DNA of 64,000 bases, from assembly GCA_949358305.1 (NCBI GenBank), contig OX442314.1, positions 60,273,369 through 60,337,368 of the forward strand, given 5' to 3'. Below the pieces are notes generated by a model. That model was not told the origin of the DNA and made no database searches. It saw nothing but the letters and a program-made list of their open reading frames with translations. Below are positions 1-12,200 of the stretch, piece after piece; position 1 is the first letter of the stretch; every line of letters starts with the position of its first letter. The stretch is from Strigamia acuminata (lineage: Eukaryota > Arthropoda > Chilopoda > Geophilomorpha > Linotaeniidae). The position numbers and the translations under genes are program-made.

Positions 1-78
1 TCACGCGACGTTCCCTAAACGTCACGCGACGTTCCCTAAACGTCACGCGACGTTCCCTAAACGTCACGCGACGTTCGC
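1..78. repeat. 21-bp satellite, end of an array
   Basis: About three and a half copies of a 21-bp unit (ACGTCACGCGACGTTCCCTAA) run in from outside the window and stop where the LINE 3' end begins. The same unit forms arrays at 19431-19588, 20266-20857 and 21005-21075. Confidence 0.95.
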
Positions 79-965
79 GGCATTTCCTCAAAAGTTGATC
101 CAAACCCACGTTCAACTTGAAATCCGTAGATAAATCTTCATTTTGTCTTTTTTCTTTTAAAAACTCAACGCATTTCTTGACTTTATCTCTATTCATTCTA
201 AGCTTAGAATGAATCTAAATTGATTCCTCTCTTTTAAAGACAAAAATAAAATTAAAAAAAAAATAAACAAAAAGTAAAATAATAATAATAATATATTTGA
301 ATTTAAAATTAAATAAAATAAATTAATTAATCGCTAGGCAGCAGAAAATGTTATATGTGATTAAATTAATTAACATTGATGATCTCAAATTGTTTGGAAG
401 GTCGTTCCAGAGGGGGAGGGGAGTACATCGATAAGGGAACGTGTTACGCGTGTAAGTGGACTGCCGGGTGGTAACTTCAAAACGATGGCGGCAAGGCAGG
501 TGGGCATCGACATCTGACTGGTAATGTGTGGCGATATTGTGGGTTGGATGGTCCACGTTACGGACAGCATCAGCGATTGCCGTGATGCCGTGAAGGCGGA
601 GAAGGTTATCCAAACTCAGGAGGCCGAATTCATTACATACATGTGATTATGGCCGGGATGGTTGAATAACGGCATTATACGCAGTTTCAAGCGGGACCTT
701 GAATCTGCGAGCAGTGGAATTCCAATATTGGGAGGCGTAGGTGACAGTAGGGTGAATCTTCATTTTTATGTAAGTAATCATTTCGCTTGGGTATGGGGTC
801 ACTGCTCTTGAGGGTCGCCTAAAAATAATAGTATTAGTCTTGTCTTGGTTGAGAGACATGTCATGGGCCGCGTACCAATCAGCAAGTGACGCTAGGTCCG
901 GGGTGAACTCAGTTTGGGCGGGGAGGGGGGGTCATAGCCAGTGGTGATGGACCGGGTCAAGAAAT
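78..965 (-). pseudogene. Non-LTR retrotransposon (LINE) 3' end, decayed reverse transcriptase
   Basis: On the minus strand about 960-647 reads as the C-terminal half of a LINE reverse transcriptase (DWYAAHDMSLNQDKTNTIIF, the usual tryptophan...LNxxKT segment). It meets a stop near 649, and 613-323 in another frame gives the typical LINE C-terminus (PLPLWNDLPNNLRSS). So at least one frameshift or stop separates the two parts. 322-78 is the AT-rich 3' UTR. The same last 16 codons and 3' UTR recur at 7781-8075, which fixes the 3' end of the family near 78. There is no poly(A) tail. The clade (jockey/CR1-like) is inferred only from the general look of the RT tail. Not functional. Confidence 0.7.
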
Positions 966-3900
966 TATCATCAACATAAGACCTAATCTGGGACATCAAT
1001 GGGATTAGGTGGTGAAGAAACTGACTTTATTCCACATATATAATTGCACATAAAATTTACTATTCCTATGCAGAGTCACAGAATTATCATACACAACACA
1101 ATGATACAAAATACTTCCATTTCTGATGAATTTTATTAAATTCTACTATCGCTAGTACTCCAAAATAACAATATATACGGATACTTGCATTGTTTCTAAA
1201 GTAATTAATTTTTTTCGTAATAAAAATGATACTTTTTTGTAATGATTGGCATTTGAATATTCATAAATAACTTTTGCATGTAGAATTAAAATATTAAAAT
1301 TATTGAAGAAAAAAATAAAAGAATGAAACACAAAAGAGAGAGCATGTAATTAAAAACAATTTCAAAAACGTCCTCAAATTTGCATATTTAAACTCAAAAT
1401 TTCAATTTTTAGTGACTAGATTAAAACAAATCCTTAACACTGAGATTCTTATTTATCAATGAGTCAAATTAATTTTACTTTAAATAAAAAAATTTATTTT
1501 TTTGAAAAATAAAATCAATTGTCAAATCAAAACGACTGAATTCAATGTCTCAAATGACCAAAACGACTGAATTCAACATCTCAAATGATCAAAACGACTG
1601 AAATAAATCTCTAAATTAACAAAAACGAGTAAGATAAATGTCTGAACTGGTCTAAATTTACCAAAATGACTAAAATAAATGTCTAAATTAACAAAAATGA
1701 GTAACATAAATGTCTGAATTGATCTAAATTAACCAAATTGAGTAAAATAGATCTCTGAATTGGTCTAAATTAACCAAAATGAGTAAAATAGAACTCTGAA
1801 TTGGTCTAAATTAACCAAAACGTCAAAATTGGTAAAGACTAAAAATAAATTCAAAATTTTACTGCTTGAAACAGTGGGCACTGACCGTGAACTGACCATG
1901 CAAAAGGTTCGGTGTGATCGATGATATTCTTCACCATTACAACATATCTTAAAATATCTATTCATTTTTTTTCAGATAAAGAACATGTTTTCAAGCAAAA
2001 TAACCGAAAAGTTTAGAACATACAGTATACTTAACACCAAACGAGAATTAAACCTCTCCCAAAAAACTATTTAACACCAAGCGAAAATTAGACCACCAAT
2101 TAAACTTTGAGCTGCACTTGACCGTTTTATAAATAAAAGCAATTCCTTCTTTTATTCGTTCTTTAATTACATCAACATGATTAGAATAAATATTGGCGTC
2201 ACCCCGAGTGTGAATAAAGTCATCCTGCATCAAATTCGTCACGTGGACGAGCATATATAGGTGAGGAGGAAGCAACAGGCGATGTTGAAATGGGCACCGA
2301 GATCCATGTTGGCCGATCTTTGGTACAACTGTCACGTTAATTCGCTCCCGGAAACGTAAAATTGAGCCAAAACATGGCAAGACGGAAGCGCCATCTTTGA
2401 AATGTCTAAAACAAATAGAAATAAAATCAAATTAATCGATTGGAACTTATCGTCTGTGTAATAATTGAGAGCATTTTTTTAGTGAAATCAAAGCATGACA
2501 ATCCAGCAGTTGATACTGGAAGCCATAATGGCTACGGTTGTTTACATCAGACAGTTCTGTTATTAGCCGATATTATGAGAAAAAATAAACAAAGAAAAAT
2601 TTACCAAACTTACAAAAAACACGAAATGTTTATTTTTGTTTAATATTTGTGTCTTTTTAGTAGAATGTGATAATTTTTTTGTTGTTTAGTTTTCTCAGAA
2701 TTTTAGCCAATCACAAAGCGGCATTTTGTAAACAAATAGACGCCATTACTACTCTAGAATATCTGCTGGACCTGCAATACGCAATACAGTAGTGTCATCT
2801 TCTGTGTATATTTAGCATTATTCGTTTCCATGTGTGAACTCCGAGTGAACTGAGTGAGGGAAAAAAAGAATATTGTGACAAGCCACTCGCGAGCTGGGAG
2901 GTCGTGGTAATAAGAGAATAAACAGAGAATAAACAGAGGAGACCGGTCGCCAACTCGAAGATGGTTATGATGCAATGGAAGTGATCGAAAAAAAGGAAGA
3001 TTATCCGCTAAGTATCAAATTCGGAAGGCTGAAATTAATCAGGAACACTCGCCTACATGTTCCATTCGTAAGAAATTATTAAATTGGATTATTAGAAATT
3101 TATTATAATTTAAGTAATTTTTCTTCAACAGATTTGACGCTATTGTGTCGCAACTGAGCCCAAGTTGTTCCTAATGAATGTCGTGAGTTTTACATTAAAT
3201 CTCATAAAGATTTTAATATGTTTTGTAGATTATGATGATTTTTTTGTTTTGTTTCAGTTTTCAAAATAAATTAAATTATAAAATCAAATCAAATAAATTT
3301 AATTTAATTTACTCAAATTTAATTTAATCAGCTGTCAAATGAAAACATGTTAAAAGTAAAGTGTTAAAAATCGAATTTTTAATTTAAATTAATTTAATAA
3401 TTAATTCGGATTAATTTAATGGTGGATTTAATGTAAAAATTTTCATATTCGTCTGTTTCACCAGTAAAATATTCGATTTTTACTATTTTCCACGACTCGG
3501 CAGTGTCTAACGACCAGCCCCGAGTATACGAATTTAATCGAGACAAATTCATCGCCAATTTTCTAAGTCTGAGATCAAGTCTGCAAGAATGTTTTTCTCC
3601 TTAAATGAGATAGCTAGTGTAAAATAACGAAATGTATTGACTTAACTCAACCAATTAATATCCAATTTTATTCTTTCAGACCCGAAACTCATCATAGCAC
3701 CTTCGAGCTTAATTCTGACCCGAACGAGCTAGTCTATCTGATCACGGACCAGAGTATCGATCAGATAAGTGAACCGAATTTCAATTAATGTGAACAATAA
3801 TATTAAAAACATCTACTTTTTAATTTCCAGGGCTAACTTTCAGATAGTTCTCAACAGTTGACACGTGCAACTGACTGATCTAATTTGTGTTCTACATTAA

Positions 3901-4686
3901 TTTAATTATTTATGTATTTTATTTAATATGAGGTAAATTGGTTTCATTTTTTAAAAAATGTGTGGTTTATCTTAACTTTATTTCAATATTTACAAACGTA
4001 ATGTTTTGTAAATGATAAAAAATAAATCTATTTATGAAAAGTTGATTTTTATAATCAATAGAGAGTTTGCGTGAATTTATTTTTTATGTTTTAAAATTAT
4101 CCTTACGTTAAACACGTGATCACCGAAACTGTAGTTGGATCTTTGAAAAAACATTAGAGACAATTCTTGTAATTTACTGGTTTAAAACAATGAAGCACAT
4201 TTATTATTGCAAATTTAAACCAAATGAAAGAGAAAACAATGACATCGTTAATTTCATCGAATGAGTTTTTATAAGGCCGTGACGTAAATATTGGAAAAAT
4301 ACCGAATTGGCTGCCCTATATTTTATTTTAGTGTTAAAAACGATACACTAAAGGCTTTTTGCTTAACCATATGGTACTAAAATAGTGTATCGTGGGGCAA
4401 AATAAGGGAAAAATGCATTCTGCAAACTCTCTATTTTACAATTAATTTCACAAGCATTTAAATGGTTAATTTTTAAAAAAATTAATTTTGTAAAGTTTAT
4501 GTTCACAACACTTTGTAAAGTGTCCTTTACAACATTAAATTTAAAGATAAATAAATTTCATCTTTAACAAAATTTGTAAATTTAATTTACAACTAGTAAA
4601 TATTAAATTTACAATTAATTTACACAATACATTTAATCCAATTCAATCTACTTTTTCTTGCAGTGGTCAGGCTGTAAAATGGATAA
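966..4686. other. AT-rich non-coding stretch
   Basis: No ORF here has a recognisable domain. About 1520-1835 is a degenerate tandem repeat of roughly 41-44 bp built on 'gtctaaattaaccaaaatga' and 'gtaaaatagatctctgaatt'. About 4312-4412 is a foldback: CGATACACTA and TAGTGTATCG sit inside outer arms CCCTATATTTTATTTT / AAAATAAGGG. The remainder is A/T-rich, with nothing supportable as a gene; short ORFs at 1765-2975 look like chance. Confidence 0.6.
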
Positions 4687-7362
4687 TTACAAACTAATAA
4701 TTGGTTTTACAATTTTAAAATAGACTTTCCACACAGAATCTAAGTTGGACTCAGTGTCCAAATAAATAGCCGCAGCTATAGATACAAATATATTGCCCAA
4801 AACTTTGAATATTTCAGCTTCCTCCGCATCAAAACATCCTTTTTTCTCGATTAAAAACTAGAAAAAAATAAAATAAACAATTCAGATAACGTAATCTAAG
4901 TTTTAAAACACACCCCACTACATACATTATCTCCATCTGCTAATGCAATACATTTGCTTCTGATCTTTACCAAAATGGGATTTCCTGTATTCGAATGATA
5001 ATTGTGCACCTCCACAGCCAATTTTGCCAATTTTGTAAACGCAGTATTTGTCACAGCTAATTTTGCAAAAGTGGTATTGTTAACTAAACCTGATCTAATA
5101 TCAGCTAGCTCCCGGGGTGGAAATCTCTTCGTATCAGCAAACAGATGCCAGGTACTCAAATAATCTTTCAAAAAAAAACAATTGTTCAATCTATAAATTT
5201 ATTAAATAAGTACAAATTTTACTTTCCAATTACCTAAAATTGCATCTCCGAGAAATTTGAGTCTGTTATAACTACCAGTATCTAATATATTACTGTAGTG
5301 TGAAGGATAAGTTATTGCTTGAATGAGAAAGGATTTATCTCGAAACACGTAGCGAATTTCATTTTCAAAATTAGACAATCCCATTAATAGTTTATCAGGT
5401 ATACATTTTTCTGGGTTGGTTAAAGCAACCTTTATCACATTCGTGTTTGTCTCGTCAGGCTGAATATCAAATCCTAGAAAAATGAGAAGAAACTGAGCTG
5501 CTTCCGATCCAGCATACAACAAGTGTGCTCCCACAATCGCCTCAACACAGTCGGCTGCGTGTTTATCAGCGATTAGCTGATACTCGGTCAAATTCATAAC
5601 AATTCCTCCTGTTTCCAAATGACCGATTTTGTCACCACATTGGCCGATATATTTTGCATTCCCACTGTTTGCCGCAAAAGAGCGTATCTTATCACATCTT
5701 CCTTTCTTCAAATCATAACCGATAAAATATTTCCAAGAGTCGAAGGGCAGTCCTGCACGCATTAACCTGAACTCAGAGCTGATGTTTATAACGAAACACG
5801 GTGGTAACCAGTTAGTAGCTGGTGAAAATATCTCACATTTTAATAGATTAGTTAACCCTTTATTCTCAGCTATCTGATAGAGATGTGAACTCGACACCAA
5901 TGCATCTCTTCTACTGATCAAATTACCCTCATCTAGTGCTGGGAACTTGTTGAAGAGGTGGACTGTTACCACAAACCTCAGATAAGCGCTCCCTAAGAAT
6001 TTTAGCCGTCCCAAATCGAAGCAATCATTTGCTGCGCACGTGGTTAGTGCATTCAAAATCACGTGTTGTCCTGGAAGATTTTCATAATTAGTTAACAAAG
6101 AACCGTGTTCGATTTTATAATCGAATTCCCAGTTGTTTTCATTCATAACCGATAACTCACGGTATCCCTTTTCCGTTACAGACCATTTCTTGTATGTTAA
6201 ATCTTCCGAATCTAGATCTTTCAACAGTACATACCCTGCCATTTTCCCCAAAAATACAGCCGCTAAAATTAAGTCGTTCAGACGGTATATGATACTGGGT
6301 ATCATCATTCCATGTTTTAAGTGAGATGCACTAATCGGTAAAACGCCGCATAGTTCGGGCACCAAGAATATGTGTGTGTTCATGGTTTCACCATCAATAG
6401 CCATATTTTTTTTCTCGTCCTTTCGGTTGACCTTGTTCGAGATCATATTTAGTTCATTGTTGGTGATCATTTTGGCTGCTAGTAATGGCTGATCCATGTT
6501 TTGAATTGCCACTCCGTACTTTTGTTGGAAATAATCAGCGCATGATTTGAATCCGCAAGATTTATACACTTGGGTTGTAAATGGATGCGATGGAGAAATT
6601 GTTTTCGTAATTTGTTCCACGATGAAAAATACTTTATCGCTTAAATACAGTGGAACTACCACTCTGTTCACAAATTTTGTTTCATCACATTGAAACTGCT
6701 TTCTTTCTTCTGCTGAGGGTAAACCATCAAACGCGTAATCACATACATCTTTAATTGTTTTCCAATCCACATCAAACAAAGGCGGTTCATCCGCGGTGCC
6801 ATCTATAAGTTTCATAAATTTCACAATGTCAACAGATAGAGTCACATTTCAGTTAAACAGTTTAATAATGCGAAAATTTTTTTATACTTACCAATAAGCT
6901 TTATAAGGGGAAGGACAAAAAGTGCCATATTTGAACCCAAAGGCTGAAAGTCTATTGGATATGAATTTATTTGCAAAAAGTCGAAAAAAAAACGTCTATG
7001 AAATTCTGCAATCCGGCTTAAATCTCTCTCTTCAAACATTACATTATCTACCGTTCCGAATAATTGGGTTAATTCAACCCAATGTTTTCCATTTTTTGTG
7101 AATATTGGAAAAGGTGAAATCTAATGTAAAGTTCCAACAAGAAGTTTAAGATATAAAATAAAAATATGTGCAAGTGTAGTAGTACAAGTAGTACCTTTGG
7201 CAATCGGTCTGATGTAATTATGGCAAATTGTCGATAACTCGTTTCGGTATCGTGAATAGTTCCTCCGATACGTTCTCTTGTTTGTTTCGAAGGTTTTACA
7301 CAAATTAGATACATCGAGCAATTTGTATTTGAGCATGGACAATCTAGTAAAGGTGGAGCAAC
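4687..7362 (-). pseudogene. Dicer-like C-terminal half (platform, PAZ, RNase IIIa, RNase IIIb), catalytically altered
   Basis: Minus-strand exons, with junctions read from splice sites and homology: 7362-7195 and 7120-6892 (platform), 6802-5234 (PAZ, RNase IIIa, start of IIIb), 5164-4926 and 4857-4687 (rest of IIIb). Introns are 70-95 bp with GT..AG ends, and phases join correctly, for example LGDAIL-D-YLSTWHLF. PAZ-region anchors are QNMDQPLL and LVPELCGVLPISASH. Dicer cuts dsRNA to make small RNAs, but here the RNase III acidic residues are replaced: IIIa has RLKFLGSAY for RLEFLGDS, while DCVEA is kept; IIIb has RLKFLGDAIL for RLEFLGDA and GNIFVSIAAA for GDIFESLAGA. The protein stops at PIISL, where the dsRBD should follow, and no helicase exon is seen upstream. 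A one-base frameshift near 7040 breaks the platform exon. It is either a pseudogene or a degenerate paralogue; family assignment is secure. Confidence 0.85.
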
Positions 7363-7780
7363 CTAAAAAAAACATACAAATTTTAAATATTTCGGGAATC
7401 ATTAGTCTAATTTGATCAATTCTGACATTTTAAATAACCATCTAAGCTTATGATAGAAAAACTGTAAAATCGTTATTCTATAAAATCTTTATAGTTACGA
7501 AATTCTGTACCAGTTTTTTATATAATTGACGTCGTTTTGAAATATATGGTTGTGTGTTTCCTGGAGCTGCTTCGTCCATCTCAACGGTGAATAAACTACT
7601 TGTATGTGTGTTCATGGCTGCTGATTTTATTAGTGTAGCTGAAATTTATATCAATTCAAATGTGATACTCCTCCTATTGGCTAATAGCTACAGGCCGCTT
7701 AGTGATAGTATAATTGAAATTAGAATTCAAAAAATGAAAATAAAATGATCGAATTGTAAAATTACAATCTTTATATTCGC
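7363..7780. other. Non-coding stretch upstream of the Dicer relic
   Basis: It begins with a good splice acceptor for the first visible Dicer exon (T-rich tract then AG at 7364-7363), so at least one more exon once lay upstream. No helicase, DUF283 or other Dicer sequence is recognisable before the LINE tail at 7781. Confidence 0.5.
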
Positions 7781-8075
7781 CGCATTTCCTCAAAAGTTGA
7801 TCCAAACCCATGTTCAACTTAAAATTCGTGGATAAATATTCATTTTGTCTTATTTCTTTTAATAACTCAACACATTTCTTGACTTTGTATCTATTTATTC
7901 TAAGCTTAGAATAAATCTAAATTGGTTTCTCTTTTTAAAAACAAAAAACAATAATAATAAAATAAAAAAGAAACAAATAATAATATATTTGAATTTAGAA
8001 TTAAATAAAATAAATTAACCAACGGCTATGCAGCAAAAAAAAAGACGTGTGATTATATTAACCAATAGTCATGCC
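7781..8075 (-). mobile_element. 5'-truncated LINE copy (last codons plus 3' UTR)
   Basis: Direct repeat of 78-375 with roughly 85-90% identity by eye. On the minus strand it starts within the last 16 codons (LVNIITRLFFCCIAVG then stop, against LINLITYNIFCCLAIN in the other copy) and runs through the same 3' UTR to 7781. Severe 5' truncation is the usual product of target-primed reverse transcription. Confidence 0.75.
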
Positions 8076-8592
8076 TCGGCGCCATTTAATTCCAGGAGAC
8101 AAAAATTAGCTGTTTGACAAGTGTGCCAACTGTACCCTCTACTGTCCATTTCTCCTCAGTCCGCTGTCCATTTTCCTCTTCCGTTGTCAAGTTTTTTTTT
8201 CATGAATTGCTTTTAGCGATTTCCGATTTATTCAGTTGCATTTTTTTTCTAATTTTTAATTTTCATTTTTTTCTAATTTTCAAATTTTAAACTTTTTTCT
8301 AAATTTCAAATTTCAAATTTCAAATTCCTAGTTATTCAAATTCCTAGTTCATAATTAATTTTATTCTTTAATTAATTTAGTAAATTTAATAAACTCAATT
8401 ATTTCTGAATAAAATGCAAGTATTAATATATATTCTATTAACTTGAAGTACTAGCAGTAGTGGAATTTAATAATTTTCTAGGAATGGAGTTAAGTTTGTT
8501 TATTTTTTCGAGTCTGATGATTCTGGGTGTCTGTATACAAATAATCATTCTTATTTGCCAGTGTATTTGTGAAGAAAAGCCAGTGCCTTTAC
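8076..8592. other. Non-coding stretch
   Basis: AT-rich with homopolymer-like TTTC/AAATTTC runs around 8190-8340. No ORF or repeat is recognised. It ends with TTTAC, the target-site duplication of the adjacent Copia element. Confidence 0.5.
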
Positions 8593-9079
8593 TGTAGCAG
8601 AGGAGTGCGCGAAATCAGTTGAATAACTGACGGGAAGCGTGTTTGCGAAGTGCGAAGCAACGCAAAATGGCGTCGTGCTTCGCGCACGAACGTTCGCGAT
8701 TCGTTTCGTAAAAGCGCGCGGCCTAATGCCGCTTATATGCGCTGGAAAACTTGCACAGAAGGTGCTTAAACATAAACACAAAGCTTAAACAAAATATACA
8801 CTTTAATAAAACGAAAATATACATTACACATTGGAGAAATAGCTAGAAGACACACACCTGTGTGTTCCGCCATGTTGAATTCAGATAACAGTGGTGGTGG
8901 CACCCTGGTGCCGGAAATTAGCATTAATTGAGAACAAATCACTTGGTGATAGAATAAATCATATAAGAACAAGACAAGAGTATGGAATTACATATGAGAC
9001 ATCGCTAAATAAAAGGTAACATCGAAATCAATAGAGAATAAACATATTCATCGACAAGAACACGGTCTTTAGACCAACA
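8593..9079 (-). repeat. Copia copy 1, 3' LTR
   Basis: 487 bp, identical by reading to 15226-15712. It contains the near-palindrome CACACCTGTGTG (8850s), also found in the LTR of the second Copia family. Confidence 0.95.
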
Positions 9080-9288
9080 AATCCCCTCTTCGATGAAAAT
9101 ATTTATCAGGGGACAAGACAAACGTATACTGGAATTACAGATGATCATTGGCGAGAAAAGAAAATAATAAATTCGGATCATCGAGCCGGGTACTGTCGTG
9201 GTTATCACTTAACTAAGCTCGGAATTCCCACAGAAACTCGATGATCCTCGAAATCGGGTAAAACTAAATCAGGAATGTCACGATAAAG

Positions 9289-12200
9289 TTATGCTCGGAA
9301 GATCTTCGAAATGAGTGACCGCAAACGTTCGGATGAGAGCCATTTCGTAAAAATGTCTGCGATATTCACTTCGGATGCAACTTTTCGAAGATCGAAGACT
9401 CCTGTCGTATACCACTCCCTGAGCCAATGATACTTCACGCGAATGTGTCGAGTCTTCGCGTTCTCAATGTCGTTAGACGTGAATTGGATAGCGGCCAGGG
9501 CATCGGAGTAAACAACAGGTCGAGCCAATCGATTGAGAATCGGGAAATCGGTGTACACGGAGTCCAACCAGAAAAGCTCCTTTACACACTCTACCAGGGC
9601 GATAAATTCCGCTTCCATAGTAGAGCATGCAACGGTCGACTGTTTTCGACAGGACCAGCCGATAGGGACGTTGCCGATGTACACGATGTATCCTCCGAAA
9701 CTCAAGGAGGTTTCCGGGTCGCTCGCCCACGATGCGTCGGTGAAAGCCGATAACTGGCTCGATGTGCAGCCAGATAACTCGATGCAAAGGTCTGCAGTAT
9801 TTGCCACGTACTGCAGAACCTGGAGAAGGGCGCGGATGTGGGTTCGGTTGTAGCACGTGTTGTATTGTGCTAAGGCGATCACGGAGTATAAGATGTCGGG
9901 ACGAGTTCTCGATGCCAAAAACAGTAGTGACCCGATTAATGATCGATAGGGAAAATCTTCAAGATTTTCGGTGGACCCTCTGACGAGCGTCGTTCCTGGG
10001 GTCACTGGCACCTTGACTAGGTTATTCGTTGATGTCCCGAACTTCTTAACCATTTTGGCGATGTATGCACGTTGGGTTATGAACGTGCGCCCGGCATCAC
10101 GGATGAATTCGACGCCTAGGAGTTTGGTGATCGGGCCGAGGTTCACGATGTCGAATTTCGAGCTGATTAGTCGAATCAGTTGAGTGAAGACATTGTCGGA
10201 TGCGTAAAATATAACAATATCGTCCACGTAGACCAGCATAACGGCTGTGTTTCCGAAAACGTATACACAGTTGCATGCCGGCATTCTTCGAAATCCGAGG
10301 GCCCGTAATGTTTCGTCGAGTTTCTCGAACCATTGTCTTCCCGACTGGTGGAGGCCGTAAAGTGACTTGAGGAGCAGCCACACGTTGTTTGGATCGGAGC
10401 ATGTGGCACCCGCGGGGATTCGCATGTAGACTTTGTGCTTTAATTCCCCGTATAGGTACGCACCTTTCACGTCAAGGTGGGCGTCCTTCCAACCACGTAA
10501 TACGACGAGAAGACAGAAAAACAGACGAATCAATATGAAGTTCACGACTGGGCTAAACACCTCATCAAAATCGACGCCGAGGGTTTGATAAAAACCTTGC
10601 GCTACTAAGCGTGCTCGGTATCGAGTGACGGTTCCGGCTGCATCGGTTTTGAGTTTAAAAATCCACTTGCAGCCAAGAATAGTGGTGTCGGGTGGTCGGG
10701 GAACTTCTTCATAGATCTCTCGCTCTTTGAACATATCGAGCTCCTCCCCAATTGCTTCACGCCATTTCGGAGCATCAGTGAATTTCGGTATTTCGGCGAA
10801 TGAAGCCGGTTCGGTTCGGCACAGATGAGCCGCGTGACGAACGCCCGGAAGTGTTGGCAATTTGTGTTCGAGATTACCGAAGAAAAACAGTCCGGGGTCG
10901 TAATCAATGTTATTCAATAAGCAATAGTCCTCGACGTCCTTATAAGATCGGAGCCGGATCTTCGGAGTTGGAAAATAATAAACGTCGATTGCGATTGATC
11001 CGGGTTTTTGATCCTTCCGGAGATGCTCTTCGCGTACCCATTCACGACACTCTCCATCTCCACCGACAAATCGCCACATGTGAGTTGTGTGGCAAGCGGT
11101 TGCCGCAGCGACTTCGGTTCCCAATACCGGAGCTGGTGACATGGGATCGGGGTCGAATATCTGCAACGTATGCGTTGCAGGATCACCAGCACGTTGTTGA
11201 CGACGTGTTGTGATAAACCTCGGTGTCGGTATCGGCGTCTCACGTGGGAGAGGAGGCGCGGTCGAACGTTGAGGTGAGGGTGGTGCTGATGGGCGAGGCG
11301 ATGGTGGGGCAGATTGACGAGGTGTCGACGGAGGTAATTGATGCGACGACGGTTCCGCTGACGCGTCTATGAGTTCGGACGTCTCGGGATAAACCGATAA
11401 TTCATCCATTTCTCGTATGTCGTGATCAGTATCACGTTCCTCTTCATATGAAATGTGATGAGATTGTCGAAGGGATGCGGAACCCGGAGGTAATGTCGCA
11501 CATAAATCCAGCAAGACTCGTTCTGGAGTCGTCGGAGGTGGAATCTGGATATGCGGGAACGCAGGAGGTGTGTGCATCGATGCAGATGCCGTTGACACAC
11601 ATTCGGAATCGTTCGCAGAATGTTCCGACGCCTCGGAGTCGGATCCCCTCGGCCATTGATGGTATTGGAGATTATCATCGAATGTGACGGATTGCTGTCC
11701 AGGGCCGGTGAACGATTCTTGAGGTCGTTGAGACGAAATTTTAATCGATTTCCGATAGGATTGGCGTTCATCGACTTTGACATGAATCGACTCGTAGACT
11801 TTGTTGTCAGTTGGGTTCCAAATTCTGAATCCACGGGTCCCTGTGGCGTAGCCGACTAAATACCCCTCCCAGGCCCGCGGATCCAGCTTCTTCCGGCCTG
11901 GTGCGGTGTAGTGCACCCAGCACTTTGAGCCGACTTTGCGGAGGTGTCGTAACGATAGGGCTCTCTGTCGCCAAAGGATGTATGGGACCTGATTATTAAG
12001 TCGAGAATGAGGGCACCGGTTCTTGATGTATCCGAACGTAACTGCGAGCTCGGCCCAGAGCGCATCCGGAAGTTTGGTTTCCGAAATGATCGCGCGGACG
12101 TTGTCGAGCATTGTCCTGTTTATGCGCTCGGCCGTGCCATTCATCTGTGGCGATGACGGGTTCGTCCGTTGCCCTTGAATGCCTTTATCCTGAAGATATC

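Noticed and set aside
2048-2975. Short ORFs (110 and 73 codons).
   Set aside because: No motif, splice context or repeat relation; expected by chance at this length.
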